Assembly: GCA_910577215.1 (NCBI GenBank)
Contig: CAJTMQ010000011.1
Coordinates: forward strand, 1-22,116
DNA: 22,116 nucleotides
From: an uncultured Eubacterium sp.
GTDB taxonomy: Bacteria > Bacillota > Clostridia > Oscillospirales > Acutalibacteraceae
Reading direction: 5' to 3'
Shown here piece after piece: positions 21,142 to 22,116 of this stretch. A program made the position numbers and the translations under genes. The notes below the pieces were generated by a model. The model did not search any database, had not been told where the DNA came from, and saw nothing but the letters and a program-made list of their open reading frames with translations. How positions within the stretch are numbered: position 1 is the first letter of the stretch; the number at the start of each line of letters is the position of its first letter.

Positions 21142-22116
21142 TCAAAATTCGCTTTCTTCAAGCATTGTTTGTGCAAAAATTGCATAACCCTTCAGCGGAT
21201 TATTAACTATAACGTGTGTAATTGCACCAATGAGTTTCCCGTTCTGGATAATCGGGCTTCCGCTCATCCCCTGAATGATACCGCCTGTTTTTTCAATAAG
21301 TGCATCATCTGTTATTTTGATTATCATATTTTTAACGTCTTCATTATAGGAAATCTTAACTATTTCTGCCGAGTATACCTGCGGACCGTTTTCATCAACC
21401 GTGCAGATTATCTGTGCAAAACCCTTTTCGGTTTCCTGGGGGGAAGCAACCTCATATTCCGAGCATACGGACATATCAAGTTGTGCCGTGTATTCGCCGA
21501 ATATCCCCCTTTGTGTGTTTTTAACAAGACTGCCTATTGATTTGCTTAAAAAATCGCAGCACAGTGAACCCGTTTCATTATTGGTTGATTTGATAACTGA
21601 TGTAACAGTAGTTTCAACTGCTTCTCCGTTTAAAATGGGCATGATTTCACCTGTATCAACATCCGTAATCGGATGACCGAGTGCAGCAACAGTACCTTCT
21701 GCAGGATTGAAAAATGTAATGGTTCCGATGCCTGCCGTTGAATCACGCACCCACATGCCTGCCTTGAAGCATCCCTCGTTATCCAGATAAACAGGAGTTA
21801 AGGTATAGGTTTTGTATTCTTCATTGCGTTTAACAGTAATAACATAATCGGTGCCGTTATTATTGTTAAAGGCTTCTTCAACCTCATCTGAAGAATATAC
21901 CTTTTTATTATTAATGGATATAATTATATCTCCAACCTGTATACCTGCCTCCATAGCGGGATTTACGGTTTTTCCGTTCACATTAATATCCTTTGTACCC
22001 ACAACTATTACTCCGTTCGTGTAAAGCTTAATGCCAAACGGTTGACCGGATACAATCACACTTCGGGTTTGTGCCTTAACTATTTCTTCGCTTTTAACCG
22101 GGATGATTCCAAGCAG
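21142..22116 (-). CDS. spoIVB: SpoIVB serine peptidase, partial (5' end outside window)
   Basis: The last 324 residues are visible; the frame is still open at the window edge. SpoIVB is a forespore-secreted serine peptidase that triggers SpoIVFB cleavage of pro-sigma-K. A PDZ domain occupies the first part (IVSGQPFGIKLYTNGVIVVG, then AMEAGIQVGDIIISINNKKV). The peptidase domain (SpoIVB/S55 family) follows, with AALGHPITD carrying the likely catalytic His. Near the end, DDALIEKTGGIIQGMSGSPI carries the likely catalytic Asp and Ser. Some callers would start at a GTG at 22059, but the PDZ-like sequence and open frame continue upstream, so that is not the true start. The N-terminal membrane anchor is not visible. 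It ends with a hairpin terminator. Confidence 0.95.
   Translation of the reverse strand: MLGIIPVKSEEIVKAQTRSVIVSGQPFGIKLYTNGVIVVGTKDINVNGKTVNPAMEAGIQVGDIIISINNKKVYSSDEVEEAFNNNNGTDYVITVKRNEEYKTYTLTPVYLDNEGCFKAGMWVRDSTAGIGTITFFNPAEGTVAALGHPITDVDTGEIMPILNGEAVETTVTSVIKSTNNETGSLCCDFLSKSIGSLVKNTQRGIFGEYTAQLDMSVCSEYEVASPQETEKGFAQIICTVDENGPQVYSAEIVKISYNEDVKNMIIKITDDALIEKTGGIIQGMSGSPIIQNGKLIGAITHVIVNNPLKGYAIFAQTMLEESEF

Noticed and set aside
21031..21540. Plus-strand 169-codon ORF opposite spoIVB
   Set aside because: It crosses the yfhO-like promoter and the spoIVB terminator and lies antisense to a clear SpoIVB reading frame. Codon content is not protein-like.

Overview
The window looks like the chromosome of a low-to-moderate G+C, endospore-forming member of the Clostridia (Bacillota), possibly a Ruminococcaceae/Oscillospiraceae-type gut bacterium. 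The evidence is a clear Spo0A, a clear SpoIVB, zinc-ribbon forms of S14, S4 and L36, strong AGGAGG ribosome binding sites throughout, and A+T-rich intergenic DNA. The species-level guess is inference only.

Layout. (1) 44-1490, plus strand: an ECF-type sigma factor gene overlaps a gene for a single-pass membrane protein that is probably its anti-sigma factor. (2) 1505-1540: a hairpin terminator between the convergent anti-sigma and rplQ genes. (3) 1559-16838, minus strand: a complete S10-spc-alpha ribosomal cluster of 31 genes, read from rpsJ down to rplQ. The order is rpsJ rplC rplD rplW rplB rpsS rplV rpsC rplP rpmC rpsQ | rplN rplX rplE rpsN(Z) rpsH rplF rplR rpsE rpmD rplO secY adk map infA rpmJ rpsM rpsK rpsD rpoA rplQ. 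Two genes too short for routine ORF calling, rpmD (L30) and rpmJ (L36), were found by reading the gaps. (4) 16839-17262: a consensus sigma-A promoter with an A+T-rich upstream element, then a structured leader of about 330 nt ahead of rpsJ. (5) 17344-22116, minus strand: spo0A with its own promoter and terminator, a large YfhO-family membrane protein gene with its own promoter, and the 3' part of spoIVB running off the window edge.

How it works together. The ribosomal cluster supplies about half of the r-proteins, the translocon subunit SecY, adenylate kinase, methionine aminopeptidase, IF-1 and the RNA polymerase alpha subunit. Most junctions are 0-22 nt, with several TAATG stop/start overlaps, as expected for coordinated translation. 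The longer internal gaps (rpsJ-rplC 57 nt, rplW-rplB 106 nt, rpsQ-rplN 94 nt, map-infA about 90 nt, rpsD-rpoA 55 nt) are where regulation is most likely; three of them show plausible RNA hairpins. spoIVB and spo0A form the conserved sporulation neighbourhood of Bacilli and Clostridia, here split by the yfhO-like gene.

I found no CRISPR array, insertion sequence, rRNA, tRNA or phage gene, and no clearly new protein system. The most interesting signals are non-coding: the rpsJ leader, the rplB and rplN leaders, and paired TGTGA/TCACA inverted repeats around the spo0A promoter.
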